Shown one piece after another: positions 10,237-20,953 of a stretch of 64,000 bases of DNA; position 1 is the first letter of the stretch; every line of letters starts with the position of its first letter. Source of the DNA: Oceanospirillaceae bacterium (GTDB taxonomy: Bacteria > Pseudomonadota > Gammaproteobacteria > Pseudomonadales > Balneatricaceae); assembly GCA_018647765.1 (NCBI GenBank), contig JABGSN010000051.1:1-64000 (forward strand), given 5' to 3'. The notes beneath the pieces are model-generated. The model was not told where the DNA came from. It did no database searches and was given only the letters and a program-made list of their open reading frames with translations. The position numbers were made by a program, and so were the translations under genes.

Positions 10237-11214
10237 ATGGCCGTATACACCCATCTCACCAGCGCACAAATTAGCACTTACATCGCCCCTTTTGCTGTGG
10301 GCGAATTGGTGACTTTCAAGGGTATTAGTGGTGGCATCGAAAACACCAATTACTTTGTTACCACGCACATTGACGGCCAACCAGAGCAGGATTTTGTGCT
10401 CACCTTGTTTGAAGACTTAGGTTATGAGGAGATCCCCTACTTTGTAGAGCTAACTGAACACCTCGTGGCCCACAAGGTCACGGTGCCCGCTCCCTTGCGA
10501 GACACCCAAGGCACGGCTCTATCATGGTTAGCGGGTAAACCCGCACTACTGTTTCCGCGCTTTGCTGGGGATCATTTGGCACGCAGTGACATTGGAACGG
10601 CGGAATGCGCCATCATGGGTGCAGAGTTAGCCCGTTTACATGTGGCAGGCCAACAGTTTACCATCGCCCGTCACAGCCACCGTGGCGCCACTTGGTGGAA
10701 CCAATTAGGCCCCCAAGCTGCCGACTGCATAGACCCAGAAGACGCCACCATGTTGATGATGGCCATTGGCCAATATGATGCCATGCAGGCACAGGTCCCC
10801 GACTTACCCATGGGCGTAGTGCATGGTGACCTGTTTCATGACAATGCCCTCTTCAACCAAGGTCAGCTTAGCGCCACCATTGACCTGTACAATGCTAGCA
10901 ATGACTATTTGTTGTTTGATGTTGCTGTAACCGTCAATGATTGGTGTATTGCACCAGACGGCAGCATTGAACCCGCGCTATATGATGCATTTTTACAAGC
11001 CTATGCGCAGGTAAGACCCTTTAACGATGCAGAACGGCAGTACTGGAATGCCATGTTAGTGGCGGCGGCGATGCGTTTTTGGTTGTCGCGCCTAGAAACG
11101 TTCCACGGCTTAGATTCACACCAGCGCGAAGCAGGCGTGACTATACTTAAAGACCCCGACGTGTTTCGCGATATTTTAAGCCACCGCATGCAGCAGTTTC
11201 AGCAGCTACTTTAA
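10237..11214 (+). CDS. thrB: Homoserine kinase, ThrB type II (APH-fold)
   Basis: MAVYTHLTSAQISTYIAPFAVGELVTFKGISGGIENTNYFV...GVVHGDLFHDNALF. Confidence 0.93.
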   Translation: MAVYTHLTSAQISTYIAPFAVGELVTFKGISGGIENTNYFVTTHIDGQPEQDFVLTLFEDLGYEEIPYFVELTEHLVAHKVTVPAPLRDTQGTALSWLAGKPALLFPRFAGDHLARSDIGTAECAIMGAELARLHVAGQQFTIARHSHRGATWWNQLGPQAADCIDPEDATMLMMAIGQYDAMQAQVPDLPMGVVHGDLFHDNALFNQGQLSATIDLYNASNDYLLFDVAVTVNDWCIAPDGSIEPALYDAFLQAYAQVRPFNDAERQYWNAMLVAAAMRFWLSRLETFHGLDSHQREAGVTILKDPDVFRDILSHRMQQFQQLL

Positions 11215-11241
11215 GCCACATTGCCACCAACGCCTTGATAG

Positions 11242-12075
11242 CTAGCGGCCACAACTCAACAAGGCCTGCTGCAACGCGGTGAGGTACTCGGTCAAGCTGG
11301 CGCTGTTGGCCGCCAAAATATCAATCTGGATACGTTTAACATCTGGCCCCAGTACGGCATCAACCAGTTTATGCTTAACCTCATGATCTACCAAAATACA
11401 GGCCACCCTACCTGTTTTCTCAAACTCAGCAATACTGGCCAAACGCTTGGCTCCCGGGGCCTGGTCATCGGCACCGGTAAAACTGGCTAGGTGAGTTAAG
11501 CCAAAATGGGACTCAAAACCATCCAGTCCGTCGTGATATATAAGGTACCCTTGACCCTTGTGATTGAGCATTTGTAGATGCTGAGTCAGCTCAAGCTGCA
11601 ACCGCTCCATGGCCTCTAGCCACGCCGCATTGTCGCGCTTGATATCCAAGCGTTGGCTAAGTTGGTTTACGCCTTGCAACAAATAGGCAGGACTCGTCCA
11701 TGGGTGTTGCCCATAACTGACCCCGACGCCGGAGCCACCATTACTAATGATGAGCTGTTGATGGGCCGGTATACGCGCCATGGTCTTCGCTAAGTAGGGT
11801 TCAAGCTCAGGCCCAAGCCAAACCACCAGTTCGGCACTGTGAAGGCGGCGTATGTGGCTTGGTTTAAGGCTAAAGTCGTGGGGCGACACATTAGCAGGCA
11901 ACAAGGGCTGGTTTACCTGACCTGAAATCTCTTTAACGAGCAAGGCCAGTGCCTGGGTGCTGGGTAATATACTCGCCGTGGCTAGGGCGTTGGATGCGGT
12001 AACCAACAAAACAAAAAAAGTGCCGACTAACGACAAACGACGAGCAACAAAACACATAATAGTAGGTAATTTCAC
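11242..12075 (-). CDS. znuA: Zinc ABC transporter substrate-binding protein ZnuA
   Basis: Signal peptide, SPHDFSLKPSHIRRLHSAELVVWLGPELEP; divergent from zur-znuCB. Confidence 0.9.
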   Translation of the reverse strand: MKLPTIMCFVARRLSLVGTFFVLLVTASNALATASILPSTQALALLVKEISGQVNQPLLPANVSPHDFSLKPSHIRRLHSAELVVWLGPELEPYLAKTMARIPAHQQLIISNGGSGVGVSYGQHPWTSPAYLLQGVNQLSQRLDIKRDNAAWLEAMERLQLELTQHLQMLNHKGQGYLIYHDGLDGFESHFGLTHLASFTGADDQAPGAKRLASIAEFEKTGRVACILVDHEVKHKLVDAVLGPDVKRIQIDILAANSASLTEYLTALQQALLSCGR

Positions 12076-12103
12076 ACAAGTTGAGAATATGTCGGCAATA
12101 TTA

Positions 12104-12118
12104 TGTTATAATATAACA
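12104..12118. promoter_or_regulatory. Zur-binding site in the znuA/zur divergent intergenic region
   Basis: TGTTATA-A-TATAACA, perfect 7-bp arms, matches the gammaproteobacterial Zur operator type. Confidence 0.85.
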
Positions 12119-12140
12119 ATTGTCAACTGAGACACCTATC

Positions 12141-12641
12141 ATGATGCAGACTACCGCCTTTGGCCCCCACGACCACACCCGCTGTATCACCAGCGCCATT
12201 AGCCAAGCTCAAAGCTTGTGTAAAAGCCGCGGTGTACGGCTTACGCCTGTGCGACAACGGGTGTTGGAGTTGGTTTGGAAAAGTCATCAACCGCTCGGCG
12301 CCTATGACTTACTGGCCAGCTTAACCGCCGAAGGGTTTAACCCTGCACCACCCACGGTGTACCGAGCACTTGAATTTTTAGGCACACAAGGCCTATTACA
12401 CAAACTGGCGAGTATTAATGCCTACGTGGGTTGCTGCAGCCCAGAAAAGCCGCACCAAGGCCACTTTTTGTTGTGCCAAGATTGCCACCAAGCACAAGAA
12501 CTAGACAGCCAATACCTTAACCTAGCATTAAAGCTGAGCGCCGAAAAACATGGTTTTATAGTACAAGAACACACCATAGAAGTAGCAGGCACTTGTGAGC
12601 AGTGTGCCAATAAAAATGCCAACACCGAGGGCCTTATATGA
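12141..12641 (+). CDS. zur: Zinc uptake regulator Zur (Fur family)
   Basis: [26 protein letters not shown]...[11 protein letters not shown]...CQDC...CEQC; listed start at 12120 is a TTG, ATG at 12141 preferred. Confidence 0.92.
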   Translation: MMQTTAFGPHDHTRCITSAISQAQSLCKSRGVRLTPVRQRVLELVWKSHQPLGAYDLLASLTAEGFNPAPPTVYRALEFLGTQGLLHKLASINAYVGCCSPEKPHQGHFLLCQDCHQAQELDSQYLNLALKLSAEKHGFIVQEHTIEVAGTCEQCANKNANTEGLI

Positions 12642-13417
12642 GCGACTTATTGTTATCGGCCCAGGGCCTTGGGGTTAGGCGCGGAGACCGATGGCTTATT
12701 AAAGACATTCACCTTCGTTTGCAGGCCGGCCAAATCACCACCGTCATTGGGCCTAATGGTGCAGGCAAATCGACCTTGGTTCGTAGCCTGTTAAAGCTCA
12801 TGAAAACTGATGCGGGCCAGATTGACACCATGCCCGGCTTGCGCATTGGTTATATGCCGCAAAAATTAAAACTAGAAAACACATTACCACTGACAGTGCA
12901 GCGCTTTTTAGACTTGGGGCGTCACAAACAATACCAACTAGACGCTGATTTATGGCAACAACTGGTACTGCGGTGCCGCGCTGAAAAACTGCTTAACCAG
13001 CCCATGCAACAACTCTCCGGCGGTGAAACTCAACGCATATTGTTATTACGCGCCCTACTGCGCAAGCCTCACCTACTGGTATTGGATGAACCAGTACAAG
13101 GCGTGGATGTGACTGGCCAAGTGGCATTGTATGAACTCATCAAACAGGTTCGTGATCTATTAGGCTGTGGCATTCTCATGGTATCTCACGACCTGCATTT
13201 AGTCATGGCGGCTACCGATCAGGTGATTTGTTTAAACCAGCATATTTGTTGTTCTGGGCACCCTGAACAGGTGAGCCAAGACCCGGCCTTTACCGATCTA
13301 TTTGGCGCACAGGGCGCTGGCAGTTTGGCCTTGTATAACCACCAACATAATCATCACCACTCCAGTCATGGCGACATCATTGCCGGGCAACATCACGAGG
13401 GCTGTGATCATGGCTAG
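12638..13417 (+). CDS. znuC: Zinc ABC transporter ATP-binding protein ZnuC
   Basis: Walker [10 protein letters not shown], signature LSGGETQR, His-rich C-terminus. Confidence 0.95.
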   Translation: MSDLLLSAQGLGVRRGDRWLIKDIHLRLQAGQITTVIGPNGAGKSTLVRSLLKLMKTDAGQIDTMPGLRIGYMPQKLKLENTLPLTVQRFLDLGRHKQYQLDADLWQQLVLRCRAEKLLNQPMQQLSGGETQRILLLRALLRKPHLLVLDEPVQGVDVTGQVALYELIKQVRDLLGCGILMVSHDLHLVMAATDQVICLNQHICCSGHPEQVSQDPAFTDLFGAQGAGSLALYNHQHNHHHSSHGDIIAGQHHEGCDHG

Positions 13418-14198
13418 TTTTTTATTATGGGCGTGGTTGGGGGGGCTGATGATCGCCACCATCGCCGGGCCATTAGGCTCATTTATGGTGTGGCGTCGGA
13501 TGGCGTACTTTGGCGACACCTTAGCCCATGCCGCATTACTGGGCGTTACTTTGGGACTGCTATTGCAGATCAACCTAAGTCTCGCTGTAGTCTTGGTGTG
13601 CTTATTGCTGGCCATCTTACTCAGCACGCTGATGCACCGTCGCATTATTGCCACCGACACCTTGTTGGGCATTCTGTCCCACGCTAGCCTCTCTCTGGGT
13701 CTTGTGAGTCTGAGCCTATTTGACCACCAGGGCCTTGATTTAATGGGCTTTTTGTTTGGTGACTTGCTCGCCATTAACCAGCAAGATTTAATTTGGATTG
13801 CCGCGGCTTGTTTACTGGTGCTAATTATTTTGGTGCCCATTTGGCGGCCTTTATTAGCCATTACCGTCAACGAAGAACTGGCCCAAGTCGAAGGCATAAA
13901 CGTAGCATGGATGCGTACCTTGTTAATGTTATTAGTCGCCATCGTCATCGCCGTGGCGATGAAAGTGGTGGGTGTGTTACTCATCACTTCGTTACTCATC
14001 ATTCCGGCCGCAGCGGCTCGGCGGTTATCGTCTTCGCCGGAACAAATGGCACTGTTAGCAAGCTTATTAGGCATGATCGCCGTCAGTGGCGGCTTAGCTT
14101 TGTCGTGGTTCTACGACACGCCCGCTGGGCCTTCGGTGGTGATCATAGCCAGCCTATTGTTTTTTGTTTTATTTAGCCTACCTCGATCCATTAGGTAA
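13410..14198 (+). CDS. znuB: Zinc ABC transporter permease ZnuB
   Basis: [26 protein letters not shown]...; start at 13410 overlaps the znuC end. Confidence 0.95.
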   Translation: MASFLLWAWLGGLMIATIAGPLGSFMVWRRMAYFGDTLAHAALLGVTLGLLLQINLSLAVVLVCLLLAILLSTLMHRRIIATDTLLGILSHASLSLGLVSLSLFDHQGLDLMGFLFGDLLAINQQDLIWIAAACLLVLIILVPIWRPLLAITVNEELAQVEGINVAWMRTLLMLLVAIVIAVAMKVVGVLLITSLLIIPAAAARRLSSSPEQMALLASLLGMIAVSGGLALSWFYDTPAGPSVVIIASLLFFVLFSLPRSIR

Positions 14199-14206
14199 AC
14201 TCACTG

Positions 14207-15559
14207 ATGACACAATGGATGGCTAATTGGGCGCCTTACCAACCACGCAGACAACACATGCACCAGTTGTGGTACTTAGCATGGCCGTTGATTTTATCCA
14301 ACATCAGTGTGCCCTTGTTGGGCCTCGTTGATGCCGCTATTATGGGGCATTTGGACGCCCCTCAATATTTAGGTGCAGTGGCCTTGGGGGCCACTTTATT
14401 GTCATTTATTTATTGGGCCTTTGGCTTTTTGCGTATGGGCACGGTAGGCCTCACGGCTCAAGCTCAAGGGGCGAACGACACTCAGGCACTGATGCGACTG
14501 TTTATCATGCCCAGCCTACTAGCCCTGCTCATTGGTTGCTGCATTGTACTGTTACAAAGCTGGCTGATTCCGATAGGAGTGCAGTTAATGGGGGCCAGCA
14601 CGTCAGTGTCAGCCTTGGCCAATGAATACCTATCCATCCGTATCTACAGCGCTCCGGCAGTCCTCATCTCCTATGTTTGTTTAGGCTGGCTATTGGGCCG
14701 CCAAGACAGCCGTAGCCCGTTAATATTGCTCGTCGTCACCAACCTCAGCAATATCGCCTTTAACTTAGTGTTTGTGATAGTGTATGACATGACCAGTGCC
14801 GGCGTTGCCTGGGGCAGCTTATTAGCCGACTATTGTGGTTTGCTACTGGCTTTGACCTTGGTTTGGCACCACCTAAAGCAACTTGGCCAGCGTGTTAATT
14901 TTAAAATTGACGCCTTTTCCGCACTCGCCAAAAAACTGGTAAAACTTAACAGTTACCTGTTTGTACGCACCCTAATGCTGTTATTCGCCTTTGCCTTTGT
15001 CACCTCACAAAGCGCCCGCATGGGCGATGACGTATTGGCCGCCAACACCTTGTTACTGCAGTATGTAACCCTACTGGCATATGCGCTAGATGGTTTTGCC
15101 TTTGCGGTAGAGGCGGCCTCTGGCGAAGCCATTGGCGCTCGGCAAAAACAGCGTTTTTATCAACTGTGTAACGGCGCTGCCGTATATTCTTTGTTGGTCG
15201 CCTTGCTGGCAACCATGGGATTTTGGTTACTCAGCGACTATTTTATCCATGGCCTAACTAACATTGAAAGCGTGCGCCAAATCGCACGAGAGCATGCCAT
15301 TTGGGTCACGTGGGTGCCTTTAGTGAGCGTGTGGAGTTATTTGTTTGATGGTATTTTTGTGGGCGCCACACAGGCCAAGGCCATGTTTTATTCGGTGTTA
15401 GCTAGCTTAGTGGCCCTATTGCCCCTTTGGCATCTATTTTTACCTTGGGGCAATGACGGGTTGTGGTGGGCCTTTTTGGGCTTTTGTGGAGTGCGAGCCT
15501 TGGTCGCTTTGGGTGGCTACGTATGGCTGAGCTACAAACAAGCTTGGTTTGTGGCCTAG
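14207..15559 (+). CDS. MATE family efflux transporter (DinF-like)
   Basis: 450 aa multi-TM, WPLILSNISVPLLGLVDAAIMGHLDAPQYLGAVALGA. Confidence 0.92.
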   Translation: MTQWMANWAPYQPRRQHMHQLWYLAWPLILSNISVPLLGLVDAAIMGHLDAPQYLGAVALGATLLSFIYWAFGFLRMGTVGLTAQAQGANDTQALMRLFIMPSLLALLIGCCIVLLQSWLIPIGVQLMGASTSVSALANEYLSIRIYSAPAVLISYVCLGWLLGRQDSRSPLILLVVTNLSNIAFNLVFVIVYDMTSAGVAWGSLLADYCGLLLALTLVWHHLKQLGQRVNFKIDAFSALAKKLVKLNSYLFVRTLMLLFAFAFVTSQSARMGDDVLAANTLLLQYVTLLAYALDGFAFAVEAASGEAIGARQKQRFYQLCNGAAVYSLLVALLATMGFWLLSDYFIHGLTNIESVRQIAREHAIWVTWVPLVSVWSYLFDGIFVGATQAKAMFYSVLASLVALLPLWHLFLPWGNDGLWWAFLGFCGVRALVALGGYVWLSYKQAWFVA

Positions 15560-15571
15560 AAGAGTCTCCAG

Positions 15572-15814
15572 CTATTGTAACTTTAGCGGCTGCGCTTCCA
15601 CTTCTTGTACCGCATTAGCCTTGGTACTTTGATTAACCCGTGTGGGTACTTCTTGCCTCGCGGCTGCGCCTTGGCCTAGGCGCTCTTCATGGCCACAGGT
15701 CACACAATCGCGTAGCTGTTCGTCCATCTCACCCGCCTCGGGTATGTGAATACGGACACTGTCTTGGGCACCGCACTTGGGGCACACAATACCTGCTATA
15801 AACCTGACTTTCAT
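15572..15814 (-). CDS. yheV: YheV-family putative zinc-ribbon protein
   Basis: RFIAGIVCPKCGAQDSVR...CVTCGHEE, next to prlC. Confidence 0.85.
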   Translation of the reverse strand: MKVRFIAGIVCPKCGAQDSVRIHIPEAGEMDEQLRDCVTCGHEERLGQGAAARQEVPTRVNQSTKANAVQEVEAQPLKLQ

Positions 15815-17865
15815 AACCCACTCGCTCCAGTTAAACCCTTATGACGCATTAACGCATCCACTGTGGGCGTACGGCCCATAAACTGCACAAATAAATCCAT
15901 GGCATCGCGACTGCCCCCTTGGCCAGTGATGTCGCGCCACAAGGCGGCGCCAGTTTCGGGGTTAAAGATACCGTCTTGTTCAAACCGGCTAAACACGTCT
16001 GAGGCTAATACTTCGGCCCATAGGTAACTGTAATAACCCGCCGAATACCCACCTGCAAATATATGCGCAAAACCATGCTGAAAGCGATTCCATGACGGCG
16101 CCTGTATCACTGCGACTTCTTGGCGCACAGCATCCAGCACCGCCTGCACCGCTTGTGGTTGGTCGGGTTGGTAATTCATATGTAAGCGTAAATCGAACAG
16201 CGAAAATTCCAACTGCCGGGCTAAAAACATGCCGGCTTGGAAGTTCTTTGCCGCAAGCATTTTTTGTAGCAACACTTCTGGCAGCGGCGCTTGGGTTTGA
16301 TGGTGCTTTGCGAACATACGCAACGACTCTTCCTGCCAACACCAGTTTTCCAACAATTGGCTCGGTAGCTCAACAGCATCCCAAGCAACGCCATTGATAC
16401 CCGCAACACCAGCAACATCGATATTGGTCATCATGTGGTGTAAACCATGGCCAAATTCATGGAATAAGGTGGTCACTTCGTTGTGCGTTAATAACGCCGG
16501 TTGATCACCCACCGGCGCGGCAAAGTTGCACACTAAGTACGCCACCGGCAGCTGCAGTTTGCCATTGGCTTGATATTGGCGATTGCGGCACTCATCCATC
16601 CAAGCACCCCCGCGCTTTTGGTCCCGCGCATACAAATCAAAATAAAAATAGCCGATGGCCTTGCCCTTGTAGGCCACCTGATAAAAACCAACGTCCTCGT
16701 GCCAGGTGCTTACGCCGGTGCAAGGAGTCACTTCAATGCCATAGATCCGATTCACTACGGCAAATAGCCCAGCTTGCACCTGGGGTAGCGCAAAATAAGG
16801 TTTTAACTCTTCTTGCGACAAGTCATACCGGCTTTGACGTAACTTTTCGCTGTAATAGGCGACATCCCACGCCGCTAAAGGGTTAGGACCTTGCTGCTCC
16901 GTTGCGTACGCCTGTAGCTGCTGCATATCGGCTTGGGCTTGCGGCTTACATCCGCTGGCTAGGTCCATCAAAAAGCGTTCTACAGCGGGTGCTGAGTCGG
17001 CCATTTTGGTAGCAACTGAGTATTCTGCATAATTATCAAAACCCACAATCTGAGCCACTTTGTGGCGCAAACTCACAAGGTCGGTCATAATTTGGCTGTT
17101 ATCAAACTGGCCCCCTTGCGGGCCTTGGTCCGATGCCCGAGTATTAAAGGCTTGATACATTTCTTGGCGTAGCTCTCGCCGCTCGGCAAACGTCATCACG
17201 GCGTGGTAACAGGCAAAATCTAGCTTCAGTAAATAGCCCACCTTGTGTTTAGCCTTGGCCGCCTCTTGGGCTTGTTGCAGCGCCGATTCTGGCAATCCAA
17301 GTAAGCCCTCACTATCAGCAAAATGCTTTGACCACGCTTCTGTGGCATCCATAAGGTTGTTCGAAAACCGTGTAGAAAGCTCCGCCATTTGTTGCTTGAG
17401 TTGCCCGTATTCAACCTTTTGTTGTGGGTTCAAGGCCACCCCGGCTAGCTTAAAGTCTCTAATCTGTAGGCCCACAAATTGTTGTTGTGATTGACTCAGT
17501 TGAGCAAACTCCTGACTTTCAGACAATGCGACAAAGGCCAAATACAGTGCCTTATTCTGCCCTAGCTGAGTAGCATACGCCGTGAGCTTAGGCAAACATT
17601 CGTCGAAGGCCGCTCTTATATCCGCCGAATTGCTCACCCCGTGCAAGTGACTTAGAGGCCCCCAGAGTTGGCCAAGGTCATCATCTAACACTTCTAGAGC
17701 AGGCACTAAGCTGGCGTAGTTGACGGTATTTTTCTGGCCCACCAGCTGTTCGATAGTCTGTAGATTCTGTGCCAGTTTTTGGTCTAGTTTGGCGGCTAGA
17801 CCTGCAGCATTTAGAGTGCTGAAGTCAGGTAGCTTTAGTTGTTGTGCAAGAGGTTGACTCGCCAT
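15811..17865 (-). CDS. prlC: Oligopeptidase A (M3 metallopeptidase)
   Basis: 684 aa, TLFHEFGHGLHHM zinc-binding motif. Confidence 0.97.
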   Translation of the reverse strand: MASQPLAQQLKLPDFSTLNAAGLAAKLDQKLAQNLQTIEQLVGQKNTVNYASLVPALEVLDDDLGQLWGPLSHLHGVSNSADIRAAFDECLPKLTAYATQLGQNKALYLAFVALSESQEFAQLSQSQQQFVGLQIRDFKLAGVALNPQQKVEYGQLKQQMAELSTRFSNNLMDATEAWSKHFADSEGLLGLPESALQQAQEAAKAKHKVGYLLKLDFACYHAVMTFAERRELRQEMYQAFNTRASDQGPQGGQFDNSQIMTDLVSLRHKVAQIVGFDNYAEYSVATKMADSAPAVERFLMDLASGCKPQAQADMQQLQAYATEQQGPNPLAAWDVAYYSEKLRQSRYDLSQEELKPYFALPQVQAGLFAVVNRIYGIEVTPCTGVSTWHEDVGFYQVAYKGKAIGYFYFDLYARDQKRGGAWMDECRNRQYQANGKLQLPVAYLVCNFAAPVGDQPALLTHNEVTTLFHEFGHGLHHMMTNIDVAGVAGINGVAWDAVELPSQLLENWCWQEESLRMFAKHHQTQAPLPEVLLQKMLAAKNFQAGMFLARQLEFSLFDLRLHMNYQPDQPQAVQAVLDAVRQEVAVIQAPSWNRFQHGFAHIFAGGYSAGYYSYLWAEVLASDVFSRFEQDGIFNPETGAALWRDITGQGGSRDAMDLFVQFMGRTPTVDALMRHKGLTGASGL

Positions 17866-17978
17866 GGTGTTCCATCGATTGTTTTGTATGTTAGTGAGGT
17901 TATAATAGTGCCTCTTTTAGCATTACCCAATGCCTTGACTAAAAATCAGCCCTCGTTTGGCAACAATTAGGAATAACA

Positions 17979-18518
17979 ATGGCCCTTCGCCCGTTAAAAC
18001 ACGTCCAACCGCAAGTTCACGTCGACGCCTTTATTGATGAGCAATGCATTATCATTGGTGACGTTCACATTGACGCAGATTCTTCAGTCTGGCCCTACAG
18101 TGTGGTGCGTGGTGATGTGAATCATATCCGTATTGGCCACTCTACCAGCATTCAAGACGGCTCCATTCTCCATGTCAGCCACAAAAACACCAGCAACCCA
18201 GCGGGCTACCCTCTCATCATTGGTGATCAAGTGACCGTAGGCCATCGCACCATTTTACATGGTTGTATCATTGGCAATCGGGTATTAGTTGGCATGGGCA
18301 GTACCATTATGGATGACGTGGTCATCGAAGACGATGTGATGATTGCCGCTAACAGCCTAGTGACGCCGGGCAAGCGTTTGGTAAGCGGCTTTTTGTACGC
18401 CGGCAGCCCAGCAAGGCAAAAACGTCCACTCACCGAAGCCGAGTTATCTAGCCTCACGTATATGGCCGACAACTACGTCAATCTTAAAAACCAGTATTTA
18501 GCACAGGACTTAACATGA
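17979..18518 (+). CDS. Gamma carbonic anhydrase family protein (YrdA-like)
   Basis: Left-handed beta-helix hexapeptide repeats, [27 protein letters not shown]. Confidence 0.93.
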   Translation: MALRPLKHVQPQVHVDAFIDEQCIIIGDVHIDADSSVWPYSVVRGDVNHIRIGHSTSIQDGSILHVSHKNTSNPAGYPLIIGDQVTVGHRTILHGCIIGNRVLVGMGSTIMDDVVIEDDVMIAANSLVTPGKRLVSGFLYAGSPARQKRPLTEAELSSLTYMADNYVNLKNQYLAQDLT

Positions 18519-19012
18519 GCAACCCCTACAACAAAGACTACCCAATCTCTTGGGAAGAGCTACACCGTAACGCTCGCGCACTGGCTTGGCGCTTGCTCGA
18601 TGAGGGCCCTTGGAAAGGCATCATTGCCATTACTCGTGGTGGTTTAGTGCCTGCCGCCATTATTGCTCGTGAACTCGACATTCGTTTAATCGATACCATT
18701 TGTATTTCTAGCTATGGCCAACTCGAAGAAGGCGTAGAAGCCAGCAAACAAGGCGAACTTAAGTTGCTGAAGGGTTTTGACGGTGATGGCGAAGGTTTTT
18801 TGCTCATCGATGACCTAGTGGACACGGGAAAAACCGCCGCTGCGGTGCGCACCATGGTGCCCAAAGCCACCTTTGCTACCGTGTACGCCAAACCAGCCGG
18901 CAAACCCACTGTAGACCTCTACATTACCGAAGTCAGCCAAGACACCTGGATTCGTTTCCCATGGGATATGGCTCAGAGTTTTGCTACACCCATTGCCGAC
19001 CTCAAGGACTAG
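18515..19012 (+). CDS. gpt: Xanthine phosphoribosyltransferase
   Basis: [19 protein letters not shown]...[22 protein letters not shown]...[13 protein letters not shown]. Confidence 0.93.
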   Translation: MSNPYNKDYPISWEELHRNARALAWRLLDEGPWKGIIAITRGGLVPAAIIARELDIRLIDTICISSYGQLEEGVEASKQGELKLLKGFDGDGEGFLLIDDLVDTGKTAAAVRTMVPKATFATVYAKPAGKPTVDLYITEVSQDTWIRFPWDMAQSFATPIADLKD

Positions 19013-19037
19013 ACTAGGCAAGCCATAAGGAATCGGC

Positions 19038-19937
19038 GTGACGCAATTTTTATATTTATCCACCGTGCTCATTTGGGGCACCACTTGGATCGCCATCCAT
19101 TGGCAATTGGGCCAAGTGGCAGTGCTCACTTCGGTGCTTTATCGGTTTGCCATAGCGGCGACCATTATGTTGCCGCTAGTGCTTATAAGCCGACGCCTAC
19201 AAGCCACCAGCAAAGCCGATCACGGCTTTATGGTACTGCAGGGCATGTGTTTGTTTTCTATGAACTTTGTTTGCTTTTACAGTGCCGGGCTGTCAATTTC
19301 TAGTGGTTTATTGTCGGTGATATTTTCTTCCGCCACCTTATTTAATGCCGTAAACAACCGTATTTTTTGGCAAGAAAAGCCAACCGGCGCCGTATTTGGC
19401 GCAGGTATTCTAGGGATCATTGGCCTGAGCTTAATGTTTTGGCCTGAGCTACGGTCAAATTCGGACAAAGGTGTGGATGTTGCTAGCATTGGCCTTGCCT
19501 TTTTAGGCACTTTTTTGTTTTCCTTAGGTAACATGATTTCCGTCAGGCACAATAAAAAGGGCCTAAAACCCTTTACCAGCAACGCCTACGCCATGATTTA
19601 CGGCACCTTGTTTTTGGCCGCCTTACTCATCATTACCGGCACCCCCCTCGCGTGGGACGCTCGACCTCAGTACGTGGGCAGCTTATTGTATTTAGCAGTG
19701 ATAGGCACGATTGCAGGCTTTACCGCCTACCTTTCTTTGGTGGGCCGCATCGGCGCCAACAAGGCGGCCTATGCTACGGTGATGTTCCCGGTAGTCGCAC
19801 TCGCTTTATCTACTGTGTTTGAAGGCTATGTGTGGAGACTAAGTAGCGTGAGTGGCTTAGCGCTTGTATTGCTCGGCAATGGGCTGATTTTAGGTATCAA
19901 ACTGCCGTTTTTTGGAAAACCGGCCAATCTACGATAA
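19038..19937 (+). CDS. EamA/DMT-family transporter
   Basis: About 10 TM helices, LIWGTTWIAIHWQLG...; EamA-type duplicated domain; GTG start. Confidence 0.9.
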   Translation: MTQFLYLSTVLIWGTTWIAIHWQLGQVAVLTSVLYRFAIAATIMLPLVLISRRLQATSKADHGFMVLQGMCLFSMNFVCFYSAGLSISSGLLSVIFSSATLFNAVNNRIFWQEKPTGAVFGAGILGIIGLSLMFWPELRSNSDKGVDVASIGLAFLGTFLFSLGNMISVRHNKKGLKPFTSNAYAMIYGTLFLAALLIITGTPLAWDARPQYVGSLLYLAVIGTIAGFTAYLSLVGRIGANKAAYATVMFPVVALALSTVFEGYVWRLSSVSGLALVLLGNGLILGIKLPFFGKPANLR

Positions 19938-20072
19938 GGACCGCTGATACATTGATCTATATAGACCTACCCTATATGACCAGTTATTGGCTGGTGACCA
20001 AACGGCTTTGAACAGGCGCAGATCCAGCAGCAGGCTGATGATAGGCAGGTTGCCGAGGAAGCCGCCAACAAG

Positions 20073-20880
20073 TCAAGCATCCACTTTGCGCAACTCAATA
20101 TCTGGCAGGACAAAAATCAGAATGGCCGACTGGACAAAGGTGAGGCTAAAGCCGATTAAGGTCATGCCTGCCGTTAGGCGAGTTACCGCATTACCCTTGG
20201 CAATGCTGGGCGGCAAACTCATCAGCAAAATCAATTTCACGGTAGAGGCACAGCCCACAAACAAAACCGAGACCCACGAAGCCCAACCTTGCAGAAACAC
20301 AAACCCAAGCATACCCAAAAGAGAAACTATTGCAGACACCGCTACTGGTGCCCTCAACCCAACCCATGTTGGAGCAGCTAGCACAATAAAGGAGGCTAGC
20401 AAGGGCATAGAATTGAACGCCAAAATGAGCCAAGTTAAAGCGTATTCTTCACCCCTAGCTCGCAAAAAAACGCCGGCGTAGGCATTGGTCACTACAAAAG
20501 CAACAATGGAGCCCGTTAATAACAGACTCAGTTGCCAAATGTGTTTGTCCGTTAAACTAGGCAACGCTTGTATAGACGACCTATTACCGGCTAAACCCTG
20601 ACCTGCCTGAACCGCTACGGTTGGCACTGGCAAAGGCCATATGTGAGGGGGTCCAAACTGTGGTCGCTTTTGGAAGTGTAGTCTGAAACAACGCCACACC
20701 GGCGCCCATAATTACCGACACGATAAACAACATTAGGCTAGAGGGCACCATGCCGCAGGAATAGCACCAAAAGCCACAGCGATCATAGGTAACGTAGTCA
20801 ACGCCCCTGTTCCGGCCTCGTTCAAACCAAATGTGTCGGCAATTTGAATGGCTAAGGGAGGTGCTGAAGTTCATTGATAG
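20073..20880 (-). pseudogene. Decayed MFS transporter (CynX-like)
   Basis: Homologous-looking TM segments in three minus-strand frames: ADTFGLNEAGTGALTTLPMIAVAFGAIPAA, SSLMLFIVSVIMGAGVALFQTTLPKATTVWTPSHMAFA, then AVQAGQGLAGNRSSIQALPSLTDKHIWQLSLLLTGS... Confidence 0.8.
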
Positions 20881-20953
20881 AGTTCTTTGTCGGCAGTTGC
20901 AAATTAACGAGCTGATTGTCTTACAATGGGGTTTCTAGTCAAGCATTATTCAT

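Noticed and set aside
13298-14074. 258-aa minus-strand ORF opposite znuB
   Set aside because: Low-complexity, residue-biased translation mirroring a membrane-protein gene; the plus strand encodes a clear ZnuB.
15989-16418. Overlapping ORFs (15989..16342 -, 16092..16397 +, 16221..16418 -) within prlC
   Set aside because: Contained in the 684-aa oligopeptidase A reading frame; no independent support.
19987-20481. 164-aa plus-strand ORF
   Set aside because: Antisense to the decayed MFS gene; Arg/Thr/Lys-rich translation typical of a reverse frame.
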